From Paenibacillus agaridevorans (GTDB lineage Bacteria > Bacillota > Bacilli > Paenibacillales > Paenibacillaceae), in the NCBI RefSeq assembly GCF_003112455.1, contig NZ_BDQX01000291.1, positions 76,897-140,896 on the forward strand: a DNA stretch of 64,000 bases, given 5' to 3'. Shown here piece after piece: positions 54,547 through 62,523 of this stretch (position 1 is the stretch's first letter; each line of letters begins with the position of its first letter). Below the pieces are notes generated by a model. That model saw only the letters and a program-made list of their open reading frames with translations. It made no database searches and was not told the origin of the DNA. The position numbers were made by a program, and so were the translations under genes.

Positions 54547-55185
54547 TTACCTTCTGCGTCTTGGGCGGTTCTGGCGTTTCACTGACGACTTCCGTCCGCT
54601 TCCACTGTTAGTGGTGCGGCGTTTGCGAGGTCGCGGACGAGACAGTCCGGAACCTCCGTTGTCGCTTGGTGCAGGCTGGGATTTCTTGCCGAAGGAGCCC
54701 ATAAACACTTTCATGAGCGGAGCCATTTGGGAGACGCTTCCGACGACCTTCTGCACCTTGGTCACCGTGGAGAGGATGCCGTCCAGTCCGCCCATACGGT
54801 CAACAAAACCTTTGATCTCGGTCGGATTCGCGTATTTGAGCAAGTTTGCAAGCGAGAACCCTTTGCCGCCTCCTCCAGAGGCAGGCGGGGCAGGCAGCAA
54901 ACTGTTCTGCGTCGGCGGCAAGACGGTTGGCAGCAGGTTCGACTGGCCCTCTCGCGGTGATTCCTGGTGGACAATGACGGGATAAGTCGGGTACGATTGC
55001 GGCTGATGTTGCCTTGTTGGCATGTCGTCATATTGGAAGCCGCCATGCAAGCCGCTATATGGACGGTTCAGCATGCTTTGGCCTTGTCGATGCGAGAAGC
55101 CTTGTTCGCTGACTTGCATGTTCCTTGTATCGTTCCCGTGGCTGTTGCCGCGCCCGCCAGCTCCGGGATTTTGATAAGGATTCAC
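54547..55185 (-). CDS. Low-complexity protein with conserved helical segment, YqfQ/VrrA-like
   Basis: 212 residues. The N-terminal 95 residues are Gln/Pro/Gly/His/Tyr-rich (coat-protein-like composition). The middle (about 110-170; GFSLANLLKYANPTEIKGF, VDRMGGLDGILSTVTKVQKV, QMAPLMKVFMGSFGKK) is a helical segment resembling the VrrA/YqfQ family of spore-formers. The C-terminus is strongly basic (RPRPRKRRT ... RPRRRR). No enzymatic motif. The composition suggests a spore-associated structural or DNA/RNA-binding protein, but this is a guess. Confidence 0.65.
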   Translation of the reverse strand: MNPYQNPGAGGRGNSHGNDTRNMQVSEQGFSHRQGQSMLNRPYSGLHGGFQYDDMPTRQHQPQSYPTYPVIVHQESPREGQSNLLPTVLPPTQNSLLPAPPASGGGGKGFSLANLLKYANPTEIKGFVDRMGGLDGILSTVTKVQKVVGSVSQMAPLMKVFMGSFGKKSQPAPSDNGGSGLSRPRPRKRRTTNSGSGRKSSVKRQNRPRRRR

Positions 55186-55325
55186 AACGGATCACAACCC
55201 TTCTTTTCTACTAGCTTATGGGATAGGCAAACGCTTGGATTGGACGAATGTCCCGATTCCCTAATAAATTTATAGTTATTAGCCCGTACATTCTTCCTAA
55301 TTACAACGAAGGGGAACGGTTGTGT

Positions 55326-55354
55326 TTGAACAAACGCCGACAAAAGGATACAAT
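55326..55354 (+). promoter_or_regulatory. Sigma-A promoter of yerC
   Basis: TTGAAC (55326-55331), a 17-nt spacer and TACAAT (55349-55354), 33 nt before the yerC start. Confidence 0.75.
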
Positions 55355-55386
55355 AGAATTTATAGTGACTATGGGAGTGAATGCGC

Positions 55387-55677
55387 ATGCAGCTGAAGAA
55401 GCTGAACGATAAAGCAATTGACCAACTATTCGAGGCGGTCCTTACGTTGAAGTCGGTAGAGGAATGTTACGTCTTCTTCGACGATCTTTGTACGGTAAAC
55501 GAAATCCAATCCTTGTCTCAACGCCTGGAAGTAGCGCGCATGCTGGGCAAAGGGAGTACATACAACCAGATCGAAGCGGAGACGGGCGCAAGCACGGCAA
55601 CGATCTCTCGCGTAAAGCGTTGCCTCAATTACGGCAACGACGGTTACAAGATGGCATTGGAGCGTCTCGGCAAATAA
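55387..55677 (+). CDS. yerC: YerC/YecD family TrpR-like DNA-binding protein
   Basis: 96 residues, TrpR-like helix-turn-helix protein. LYVFFDDLCT-type start (YVFFDDLCTVNEIQSLSQRLEVARML) and the HTH TYNQIEAETGASTATISRVKRCLNYG are the family signature. The B. subtilis homologue YerC is an essential-like small protein of unknown target. ATG 55387 fits GGGAG 9 nt upstream; ATG 55381 is too close to it. Starts an operon with the chelatase 13 nt downstream. Confidence 0.9.
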   Translation: MQLKKLNDKAIDQLFEAVLTLKSVEECYVFFDDLCTVNEIQSLSQRLEVARMLGKGSTYNQIEAETGASTATISRVKRCLNYGNDGYKMALERLGK

Positions 55678-55690
55678 GGGGGCGCATCGG

Positions 55691-56470
55691 ATGCATACAC
55701 CCGGCATATTGGTCGTTAGCCACGGCTCGCGCGAGGAGAACTGGATCAAGCTTGTTGACGAAGCGGTGAATGCGGCTGCAATAGATGCCAAAGTCCCCGT
55801 CGTTTCGTCGTTCCTGGAGATCGTAGCGGGAAGGTTGATCCAGGATGGCATCGACGAGCTGGAACGGCAAGGCGTGAACGATATTTTTGTTATCCCTTTG
55901 TTTGTCTCTTCGGGGAGCACGCATGTGGACGAGATCGGTCAAGCTTTCGGTCTGCCGCCGCTGTCGAAGCTGGAGGGCGATCTGGGGACGTTCCGCGTAA
56001 ATGCGCGCGTAACCTATGGGAAGCCGATCGACGACGATCCGGAGATCGCCGAGCTGCTGCTGGCGAATATTGCGGAGTTATCTACCGACCCTGCCAGAGA
56101 GGCTTTGCTGGTTATCGGACATGGAAGCAAGGAGCCCGTGTTCCACGAGCGCTGGCAAGCGGGGTTGTCCGGACTTGCGGAGCGGCTGCGCCTGCTGGGC
56201 GGATTCGGACGCGCTGCTTCTGCCATGCTGCTGCCGGATATGGCGGCCGACGTGCTGAGGATGCTTCAAGCAGAACAACGGGACCGCGAAGTAATCGTCG
56301 TGCCGTTGTTTTTGAGCCCCGGATATTTTAGCAATCACGTTATCCCTTCCAGACTGCAAGGGTTGAATTACAGATACAATGGCAGGGCGATGCTGCCCCA
56401 TCCGGCTATACCCCGATGGTTAAAGGCACAGATGACGGATTGGCTGCGCGACAGCGGATACCTGACATAA
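55691..56470 (+). CDS. Sirohydrochlorin chelatase (CbiX/SirB family)
   Basis: 259 residues with two tandem CbiX half-domains: ILVVSHGSREENW ... VIPLFVSSGSTHVDEI (first) and LLVIGHGSKEPVFHERW ... VVPLFLSPGYFSNHVIP (second). His residues in each half are the metal-insertion candidates. Enzymes of this length insert Fe (SirB, siroheme) or Co (CbiX, cobalamin); the neighbours (yerC, dgkB) do not decide between them. Length agrees with B. subtilis SirB (about 261). Confidence 0.9.
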   Translation: MHTPGILVVSHGSREENWIKLVDEAVNAAAIDAKVPVVSSFLEIVAGRLIQDGIDELERQGVNDIFVIPLFVSSGSTHVDEIGQAFGLPPLSKLEGDLGTFRVNARVTYGKPIDDDPEIAELLLANIAELSTDPAREALLVIGHGSKEPVFHERWQAGLSGLAERLRLLGGFGRAASAMLLPDMAADVLRMLQAEQRDREVIVVPLFLSPGYFSNHVIPSRLQGLNYRYNGRAMLPHPAIPRWLKAQMTDWLRDSGYLT

Positions 56471-56505
56471 GCAGGAGACAATTAAAGAGGAGGAGCGAGG
56501 TTTCG

Positions 56506-57414
56506 ATGAAACGGGCAAGACTAATCTATAACCCCACTTCGGGTAGGGAAGAGATGAAGCGCAGGCTTCCCGACATTCTTCAGCGGCTTGACCAGGGCGG
56601 TATCGAGGCGACCTGTCATGCGACGATCGGCGAAGGAGATGCGACCCTCGCTGCGGCAGACGCTGCGGATCGCGATTACGATATGATCATCGCGGCGGGC
56701 GGAGACGGAACGTTGTACGAGGTCATCAACGGACTGGCGAACAAGCCGAATCGACCGCCTCTTGGCATCCTTCCGGTAGGCACGACAAACGATTTCGCGA
56801 GAGCGACCGGCATCCCCAAGCATTGGGAATACGCCTGCGATCTCATCATCGGGCAATATACGAGACCCATCGACGTAGGCAAGGCCAATGACCGCTACTT
56901 CATTAACATTGCCGGGGGCGGCTCCTTGACAGAGCTGACCTACGACGTGCCAAGCAAGCTTAAGACGATGATCGGTCAACTGGCCTATTATATGAAGGGT
57001 CTGGAGAAAATGACGCGTCTGCGTCCCACGGAGCTGAAGTTCGAGGCGGCCGGCGTCGGCGATTTCCATGACGAGTTCATGATGTTCCTCATCTGCAACA
57101 GCAACTCTGTCGGAGGCTTCGAACGTCTTGCGCCGGAATCCAAGCTGGACGACGGGCTGCTGGACGTCCTGCTTATCAAGCGAATGAATCTGGCCGAATT
57201 TATCAAGCTGGTCACGCTCGCGCTGCGCGGCGAACATTTGAACGATTCGCATGTTATCCACTTCCGCACGAACGAGCTTAAGGTGAAGACGCCGGATTAC
57301 GTGCAGATCAATCTCGACGGCGAATACGGCGGGGCGCTGCCGTGCACCTTCTCCGTTCTACCGTCCCATCTTCGGATATTCGCGGATGAAAGCGGAGTGT
57401 CGACGTATCAGTAA
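56506..57414 (+). CDS. dgkB: Diacylglycerol kinase (DgkB type)
   Basis: 302 residues, soluble lipid kinase that returns diacylglycerol to phosphatidic acid, needed when lipoteichoic acid synthesis releases diacylglycerol. RARLIYNPTSGREEMKR, the ATP loop AAGGDGTLYEVINGL, LGILPVGTTNDFARA and INIAGGGSLTELTY are conserved, and the C-terminal NLDGEYGG segment is present. ATG 56506 has GAGGAGG about 11 nt upstream; the longer frame overlaps the chelatase gene. Length agrees with B. subtilis DgkB (303). Confidence 0.93.
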   Translation: MKRARLIYNPTSGREEMKRRLPDILQRLDQGGIEATCHATIGEGDATLAAADAADRDYDMIIAAGGDGTLYEVINGLANKPNRPPLGILPVGTTNDFARATGIPKHWEYACDLIIGQYTRPIDVGKANDRYFINIAGGGSLTELTYDVPSKLKTMIGQLAYYMKGLEKMTRLRPTELKFEAAGVGDFHDEFMMFLICNSNSVGGFERLAPESKLDDGLLDVLLIKRMNLAEFIKLVTLALRGEHLNDSHVIHFRTNELKVKTPDYVQINLDGEYGGALPCTFSVLPSHLRIFADESGVSTYQ

Positions 57415-57501
57415 AACCTCGGAACAGGGATAGACCTCACTACATAAGAACGCCGCGGCCCGTGCCGCGGACCACATAAACCTATCCGGTAGTCGCTGTG
57501 T

Positions 57502-57531
57502 ACAGCTAGTCGCGTTCGGCTAGCTGTTTTT
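57502..57531 (+). terminator. Intrinsic terminator after dgkB
   Basis: ACAGCTAG and CTAGCTGT pair around a 10-nt loop and are followed by TTTT. It separates dgkB from rlmCD, although it lies only 56 nt before the latter's start and may act as a leader attenuator. Confidence 0.75.
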
Positions 57532-57586
57532 CGCTGAGAGGCGCGGCGCGGGTCTGCCGGGCAGGAAGAGAAGGAAGAACGGTGTT

Positions 57587-59272
57587 ATGAAGAAAGTAAA
57601 GCAAGGACAGAAGGGCAGAGGCCAGGCAGGGGCTCAAGGAGCGAAGCCGCAGGGCGGCAGAGTGCAGGCGGGAGCCCAGAGTGAGAAGTCGCAAGGCGGC
57701 AGATCGCAGGCAGGCGGGAAACGTGGCGGAAGCGGACGGGACAAGCGTGGATCCGAGCAGAGAATGGGCTTAGACAAGCGTGAAGCCCCGGGGAGAAGTG
57801 CCGCGGTTTCAGGGACTGCCGTGGCAAACTCGGGAACGGGGCGTCGCGGGAGGGAAGCTTCCGCGAAGGCTCCGACTGGACCTTTTGCGCACCATGCGCC
57901 AGTGACGCTGGATGTCAGCGGCATGACTCATGACGGAGAAGGCGTCGGCCGCGTCGACGGTTATACGCTGTTCGTCCCCGGCGCTTTGCCAGGCGAGCGG
58001 ATCAGCGCGCGCGTTACGAAGCAGAAGAAACAATACGGCTACGCCGAACTGGACGAGCTCCTAACGGCAAGCCCGGATCGGCTGAACCCACCTTGCGATA
58101 TTTACGAAGAATGCGGCGGCTGCCAGCTTCAGCATTTCGATTACGAGGCCCAGTTGACCTGGAAGAGACAACATGTCATCGACAACCTGACGCGAATCGG
58201 CAAGCTAACGGTTGCGGGGGACGGGGAAGATGGCGGCATCGTCGTCCATCCTACGATCGGTATGGAGAACCCATGGCGCTACCGCAACAAGGCTGCCGTG
58301 CCCATCGGAACGGCAAGCGCGAGCGGCGAGCTGGTCGGGGGTTTCTACGAACGCGGCACGCACCGCATCATCGACATGGACGACTGCCTCATCCAGCATG
58401 ATCGGAACGACGAAGCGCTGCGCGTCGTGAAGCGGATCGCGCGTTACCTGCGCGTGAAGCCATACGACGAGACGACGGGAGAAGGCGTGCTGCGCCATGT
58501 CATGGTGCGCACCGGCTTCGTCACGGGCGAGATCATGGTCGTCCTTGTCACCAACGGACAGCGTTTGCCACGCCAGCCGGAGTGGATCGAGTCGCTTCGA
58601 GCTGAGCTGCCGGGCCTCAAGAGCATCGTGCAGAACGTTAACGAGCGTAACACGAACGTCATCTTCGGCGACGAAACCCGTACGCTGTGGGGCAGCGACG
58701 TGATCTATGACGAGTTGGACGGCATTCGTTTCGCCATCTCGGCGCGTTCCTTCTATCAGGTCAACCCGTCCCAGACGATTGCCCTGTACGGCAAAGCCGT
58801 GGAGTACGCCGCGCTGACGGGCAACGAGAACGTCATCGATGCCTATTGCGGCATCGGCACGATCAGCTTGTTCCTGGCGCGCAAAGCCGGCCACGTGTAC
58901 GGCGTGGAGATCGTACCGGAAGCGATCGAGGATGCCAAGCGCAACGCGGCGCTGAACGGCGTGGAGAACGCCACTTTCGAAGCGGGACCGGCCGAGGTCG
59001 TCATCCCCCGCTGGCGAAAGGAAGGCGCCACGGCCGACGTCATCGTCGTCGACCCGCCTCGCAAGGGCTGCGACTCCGCGCTGCTGGAGACGATCCTGAA
59101 GATGCAGCCGGAACGCGTCGTCTACGTCAGCTGCAACCCCTCCACACTCGCACGCGACCTTCGCGTGCTGGAGGACGGCGGGTACCGCACGGTGGAAGTG
59201 ACTCCAGTGGATATGTTTCCTTGGACGAGTCATGTGGAGGCAGTGGTGTCCATACATCGAATCAATAAATAA
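57587..59272 (+). CDS. rlmCD: 23S rRNA (uracil-C5)-methyltransferase RlmCD-like, with long basic N-terminal extension
   Basis: 561 residues. The core (from about 105) is a TrmA/RumA-type m5U methyltransferase. It has a TRAM domain (VTLDVSGMTHDGEGVGRVDG), the [4Fe-4S] cysteines in CDIYEECGGCQ, and the SAM domain with DAYCGIGTISLFLA and VVDPPRKGCD. The catalytic Cys lies in YVSCNPSTLARDL. B. subtilis RlmCD modifies U747 and U1939. The first 100 residues are a Lys/Arg/Gly/Gln-rich extension with short repeats (QAGAQ, KSQGGR), not found in the usual 450-460-residue enzyme. It is likely disordered and RNA-binding. Start ATG 57587 after AGAAGGAAG. Confidence 0.92.
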   Translation: MKKVKQGQKGRGQAGAQGAKPQGGRVQAGAQSEKSQGGRSQAGGKRGGSGRDKRGSEQRMGLDKREAPGRSAAVSGTAVANSGTGRRGREASAKAPTGPFAHHAPVTLDVSGMTHDGEGVGRVDGYTLFVPGALPGERISARVTKQKKQYGYAELDELLTASPDRLNPPCDIYEECGGCQLQHFDYEAQLTWKRQHVIDNLTRIGKLTVAGDGEDGGIVVHPTIGMENPWRYRNKAAVPIGTASASGELVGGFYERGTHRIIDMDDCLIQHDRNDEALRVVKRIARYLRVKPYDETTGEGVLRHVMVRTGFVTGEIMVVLVTNGQRLPRQPEWIESLRAELPGLKSIVQNVNERNTNVIFGDETRTLWGSDVIYDELDGIRFAISARSFYQVNPSQTIALYGKAVEYAALTGNENVIDAYCGIGTISLFLARKAGHVYGVEIVPEAIEDAKRNAALNGVENATFEAGPAEVVIPRWRKEGATADVIVVDPPRKGCDSALLETILKMQPERVVYVSCNPSTLARDLRVLEDGGYRTVEVTPVDMFPWTSHVEAVVSIHRINK

Positions 59273-59358
59273 AGGGACGCCTAAGATTTTTGCTTTACAA
59301 ACATCGATTAGCTGTCTGACCTCCTAATAAGGTCGACTTTGATCACTTAAAGATGAAG

Positions 59359-59387
59359 TTGATTGATTATCATAATAATGATAAAAT
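59359..59387 (+). promoter_or_regulatory. Promoter and operator of the Phd-type antitoxin gene
   Basis: TTGATT (59359-59364), a 17-nt spacer and TAAAAT (59382-59387). Between them lies TTATCAT-AATA-ATGATAA (59367-59384), a perfect 7-bp inverted repeat, which suits autorepression by an antitoxin dimer. Confidence 0.7.
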
Positions 59388-59408
59388 ATTGTTTAGGAGG
59401 TGAGGGCA

Positions 59409-59687
59409 TTGCCGCATATTAGACCTGTATCCGACTTGCGAAATAATTTCGCCGAAATATCAAAGATTGTTCACGAAACTCTTGAACCGGTATTTCTTAC
59501 GAAAAACGGACATGGGGATATGGTTGTTATGAGTATTGAGCAGTATGAAAATATACAGTACAACAACGAGATTTTTGCAAAGCTGAAAGAGGCTGAAATC
59601 GAAGCAAATAACTCAGATGTTCGTTTTAGCCACGATGAAGTGTTTAAGCAATTAAGACAACGTTTACGTAAGGAAGAAAAGGGATGA
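59409..59687 (+). CDS. Phd/YefM family antitoxin, without a toxin partner
   Basis: 92 residues. The N-terminal DNA-binding fold is typical: HIRPVSDLRNNFAEISKIVHE, then PVFLTKNGHGDMVVMSIEQYE, and the C-terminal tail (about 60-92) is Glu/Lys-rich and would bind a toxin. Start is TTG 59409, 8 nt after AGGAGG. No RelE/ParE/Doc frame follows: an ATGA overlap begins a frame of 13 codons (59684-59725) that runs straight into a terminator. So the toxin gene appears lost, or the antitoxin works alone as a regulator. Confidence 0.85.
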   Translation: MPHIRPVSDLRNNFAEISKIVHETLEPVFLTKNGHGDMVVMSIEQYENIQYNNEIFAKLKEAEIEANNSDVRFSHDEVFKQLRQRLRKEEKG

Positions 59688-59694
59688 CTATATT

Positions 59695-59724
59695 AAACTG
59701 GAGGCCTTGCCTCCAGTTTGTTTG
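59695..59724 (+). terminator. Terminator directly after the antitoxin gene
   Basis: AAACTGGAGGC and GCCTCCAGTTT pair around CTT and are followed by a T-rich GTTTGATTT. Confidence 0.85.
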
Positions 59725-60279
59725 ATTTCCTTGACAGCCAATTTGTTCCATTCTACATTTTAGGTATAGATATACATTTTTTTTAATAAATTAATTAGGT
59801 ATGCAAATACCTAAGTTTGTAGAAATTCGACGCATTATTTATAGTAAACGAGATTTCGAAAAACTGTTTTGATTGGATCAACCTATGTTGACTCTGCCTA
59901 CCCCACACATGTGGAGTGTTGCTCACTGTTGGTCAGGAAAGACTAATAGTTGAGGTGTATTGGCAGAAATAAAAAACCAACAGTTATTGATTATGTAATC
60001 AATCGCTGTTGGTTTTTATTTATGGAAAAATAATTCTTAGAATTCTTTCGGTTATCTCAAGATACTTATCGTTGGACAGATTTTTTCAGCAGCATAGAAA
60101 ACCTCGCTGGCTGAGTGAAATTAGAATATAGCCACTGGTTGGAGGAGCAGTAAGCGCTTATTGGCGTTATACCTATGAACGGCTTCGTCTCTTTTGCTAT
60201 TTCTAGTATTTCGCTTCTCAATGCTAGTAATTTAATGATAATATTTTCTGCAAGAAGTTGAGCAGGGGATGTGCGGCGG
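59725..60279. other. Non-coding stretch with palindrome and terminator, no gene recognised
   Basis: AT-rich DNA with no supported gene. It holds TTAGGTAT-GCAA-ATACCTAA (59795-59814), an 8-bp palindrome, and a further TAGGTAT at 59761, so three half-sites of the same type. A CCACACATGTGG palindrome lies near 59912. The region after 60025 up to the response regulator gives no recognisable signal apart from the ribosome site. It may hold remains of a lost gene, perhaps the antitoxin's former partner. Confidence 0.6.
59969..60021. terminator. Bidirectional intrinsic terminator
   Basis: AAAAAACCAACAG pairs with CTGTTGGTTTTT, with an inner TTGATT/AATCAA stem around ATGT. No gene on either side ends close to it, which suggests that a transcript (lost gene or small RNA) ended here. 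Confidence 0.85.
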
Positions 60280-60969
60280 ATGTATCAAATTTTAATTGTG
60301 GATGATGATGCTGAGATCAGATCGTTGATTCGCATACATTTGGAGCAGGCGGGAATGCAGGTTGCAGAAGCGGAGTCAGGAAGGCTGGCGATAGCGCGAA
60401 TACAAGAGAAGGATTACGATTTAATGATCTTGGATCTAATGATGGATGATGGGAATGGCTATGAGGTGCTTCATTATTTGCATGATCACAACTCCAAGCT
60501 TCTCGTCATCTCGCTTAGTGCGAGAAGAGAAATACAGGATAAGATCGATACGCTTGGCTTGGGCGCGGATGATTATGTCACGAAGCCGTTTAGTCCAATG
60601 GAGCTGCTTGCCAGAGTACAAGCACAGCTCAGAAGAAATCGCCCCAAGAAAGATGCTCAATCTGAGATCATCAAGCTAAAAGAGCTGTCACTCGATGTCG
60701 ATAATCTCATTTTGCATCACAAAGGGATACAGCATGATCTAACCTCATATGAATGCGAGCTGCTCTATCTGTTCATGACGAACCCCGACCGCATCCTGAC
60801 GAAACGAGATATTTATCGGCAGGTATGGAAGCATGACAATTATGATGACAACAATTTAAGTGTGTTCATTAGAAGACTGCGGCATCTGCTTAGCGAAACG
60901 GCCGATTCGCCATACCATCTGCAGACCGTTCGCGGCGTCGGGTATCGGTTCTCGGGGGATGGACGATGA
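60280..60969 (+). CDS. OmpR/PhoB family response regulator
   Basis: 229 residues. The receiver has LIVDDDAE, phosphoacceptor D52 in MILDLMMDDGNG and K in VTKPFSPME. The winged helix (about 135-228) has LTSYECELLYLFMTNPDRILTKRDIY and NLSVFIRRLRHLL. ATG 60280 gives the normal family start; the only site (AGGGG) lies 11 nt upstream, and GTG 60271 is an alternative. Overlaps the kinase gene by ATGA. Confidence 0.94.
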   Translation: MYQILIVDDDAEIRSLIRIHLEQAGMQVAEAESGRLAIARIQEKDYDLMILDLMMDDGNGYEVLHYLHDHNSKLLVISLSARREIQDKIDTLGLGADDYVTKPFSPMELLARVQAQLRRNRPKKDAQSEIIKLKELSLDVDNLILHHKGIQHDLTSYECELLYLFMTNPDRILTKRDIYRQVWKHDNYDDNNLSVFIRRLRHLLSETADSPYHLQTVRGVGYRFSGDGR

Positions 60970-62378
60970 GAAGCAGAACGAAGCTATGGTTGGTTATGCT
61001 TATAAGTGTCGCGAGCAGTATCATACTGTTCTTAGTGACCATGTTTGTTTCCGGGAGCTTGTGGGACAAGGGCTACAGCTTGAACATTCTGAATACGATC
61101 TCTCAGGAGACGAGAGCACTAATATCCGAAGTGCAAGCACCCGGGAAGGAACAGATCCAGCCTATCCTTGATACGGTGCATCAGCAGCATCCTGAGCTCC
61201 GTTTGGAGTGGGTAGCTGCGGATGGAACTGTTATTTATGATACCTCGCATGAGCCGGAAAGGCGTTACGATTTCGCGGAGTTGGCGTATCGTGTAGCGAA
61301 TATGCCTAACAACATGTGGGGAGAGAATGCCCCTATTACTCTTGTATATACGGAGAGTGTCAACGGCAATCCGTTTTACCTTATCCTGAATTTGCACGGC
61401 GAAGCGATGAAAATGGGCCAATTTTTCTTTTATGTTCGTACAAACGAAAGTCTGATATTTATTTTTCTGCCATTACTGTGGTTGCTGTTGCTGCCTTACT
61501 TGTCCTCTTTATGGTACTTTTCCTCGATTAATCGACGGATTGGCAAGCTGAATCATGCGCTGGCTCAGGTCGGGCTTCGCCAGGAGGTTGTTGTGCTGCA
61601 CGATAAATCGAAGGATGAGATTGGCGAGCTGGCGAGACATTATAACGCCATGGCGAAGCGCATTCATGATCAGGCTGCAGAGATTGAGCAGTTCGACAGC
61701 CGCCGCAGGCTGCTGTTGTCCAATCTGTCTCATGATCTGCGAACGCCACTAACGATGATACTCGGCTATGCGGAGACGATTCGCACCCATTCATATAAGG
61801 AGGGGGATGAGCTGCAGAATCATGCCAGAATCATCCTGCAGCGCTCTCGTTATATGGACAGCTTGCTTGATCAGCTATTAGACATTACTAAGCAGGATTC
61901 GAATGTGTATGAATTCAAGCCGGTCTCAGTTTCTGTGTCGGAGCTGATAAGGAAGGTCGCGGCAGACTATTTTTTGTTTTTGGACGGGCAAAATATCGAG
62001 GTAGACGTTGACGTGCCGGAGGAGTTTGACTCAGTGGCGCTCGTTGATGCTTCGCTGATTGAGCGGGCGCTGCGCAATTTGATCGATAATGCGATTCGTT
62101 ATGGAAGCGGGGGGCAGTACCTCGGCATTGCGATTGTACGGCATGAGGAATGGATATCTATTTACGTTAAGGATCGGGGCAAGGGGATAGAACCCGAGTA
62201 TCTGAACCGAATATTCGAGCGTTTCTACCGAGTAGATGATGGACGCCGGGGAGAGGGCCTCGGAATCGGTTTGTCGTTTGTGCGAGACATTATGGAGCTT
62301 CATTGCGGGCAGGTGCTGGTGAGCAGCAAGCCTAATAAAGAGACGGTGTTTGAACTGCGGTTTCCCAAGCGAGCATAA
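60966..62378 (+). CDS. Sensor histidine kinase
   Basis: 470 residues. Two membrane spans (about 8-30 and 166-190) enclose an extracytoplasmic sensor of about 135 residues. HAMP (SINRRIGKLNHALAQVG), HisKA with H256 in NLSHDLRTPLTMILGY, and HATPase motifs NLIDNAIRYGSGG, DRGKGIE and GEGLGIGLSFVRDI follow. The signal is unknown. Candidate target is the secreted protein encoded just downstream. Confidence 0.94.
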   Translation: MRSRTKLWLVMLISVASSIILFLVTMFVSGSLWDKGYSLNILNTISQETRALISEVQAPGKEQIQPILDTVHQQHPELRLEWVAADGTVIYDTSHEPERRYDFAELAYRVANMPNNMWGENAPITLVYTESVNGNPFYLILNLHGEAMKMGQFFFYVRTNESLIFIFLPLLWLLLLPYLSSLWYFSSINRRIGKLNHALAQVGLRQEVVVLHDKSKDEIGELARHYNAMAKRIHDQAAEIEQFDSRRRLLLSNLSHDLRTPLTMILGYAETIRTHSYKEGDELQNHARIILQRSRYMDSLLDQLLDITKQDSNVYEFKPVSVSVSELIRKVAADYFLFLDGQNIEVDVDVPEEFDSVALVDASLIERALRNLIDNAIRYGSGGQYLGIAIVRHEEWISIYVKDRGKGIEPEYLNRIFERFYRVDDGRRGEGLGIGLSFVRDIMELHCGQVLVSSKPNKETVFELRFPKRA

Positions 62379-62404
62379 GTGGCGTAAAAGGATTGATTTT
62401 GTCA

Positions 62405-62448
62405 AATAATCGGGGCGCTTCCGTCGAGGCGTTTCGATTATTTTTTTA
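62405..62448 (+). terminator. Terminator of the second two-component operon
   Basis: AATAATCG pairs with CGATTATT, with an inner CGC/GCG stem, and is followed by TTTTTT. Confidence 0.82.
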
Positions 62449-62492
62449 TTCAGATTTCATTCAGATAAACAGAAGTAAAGATGCGCTAGAAT
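62449..62492 (+). promoter_or_regulatory. Direct repeat at the promoter of the secreted-protein gene, likely response-regulator site
   Basis: TTCAGAT at 62449-62455 and again at 62460-62466 gives a period of 11 bp, typical for tandem binding of OmpR-type regulators. TAGAAT (62487-62492) is the -10; the -35 position coincides with the second repeat and has no match to TTGACA, so activation by a bound regulator is expected. Confidence 0.6.
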
Positions 62493-62523
62493 GGGCTGAA
62501 TGCTATTGAGGAGGTAGATTGTA

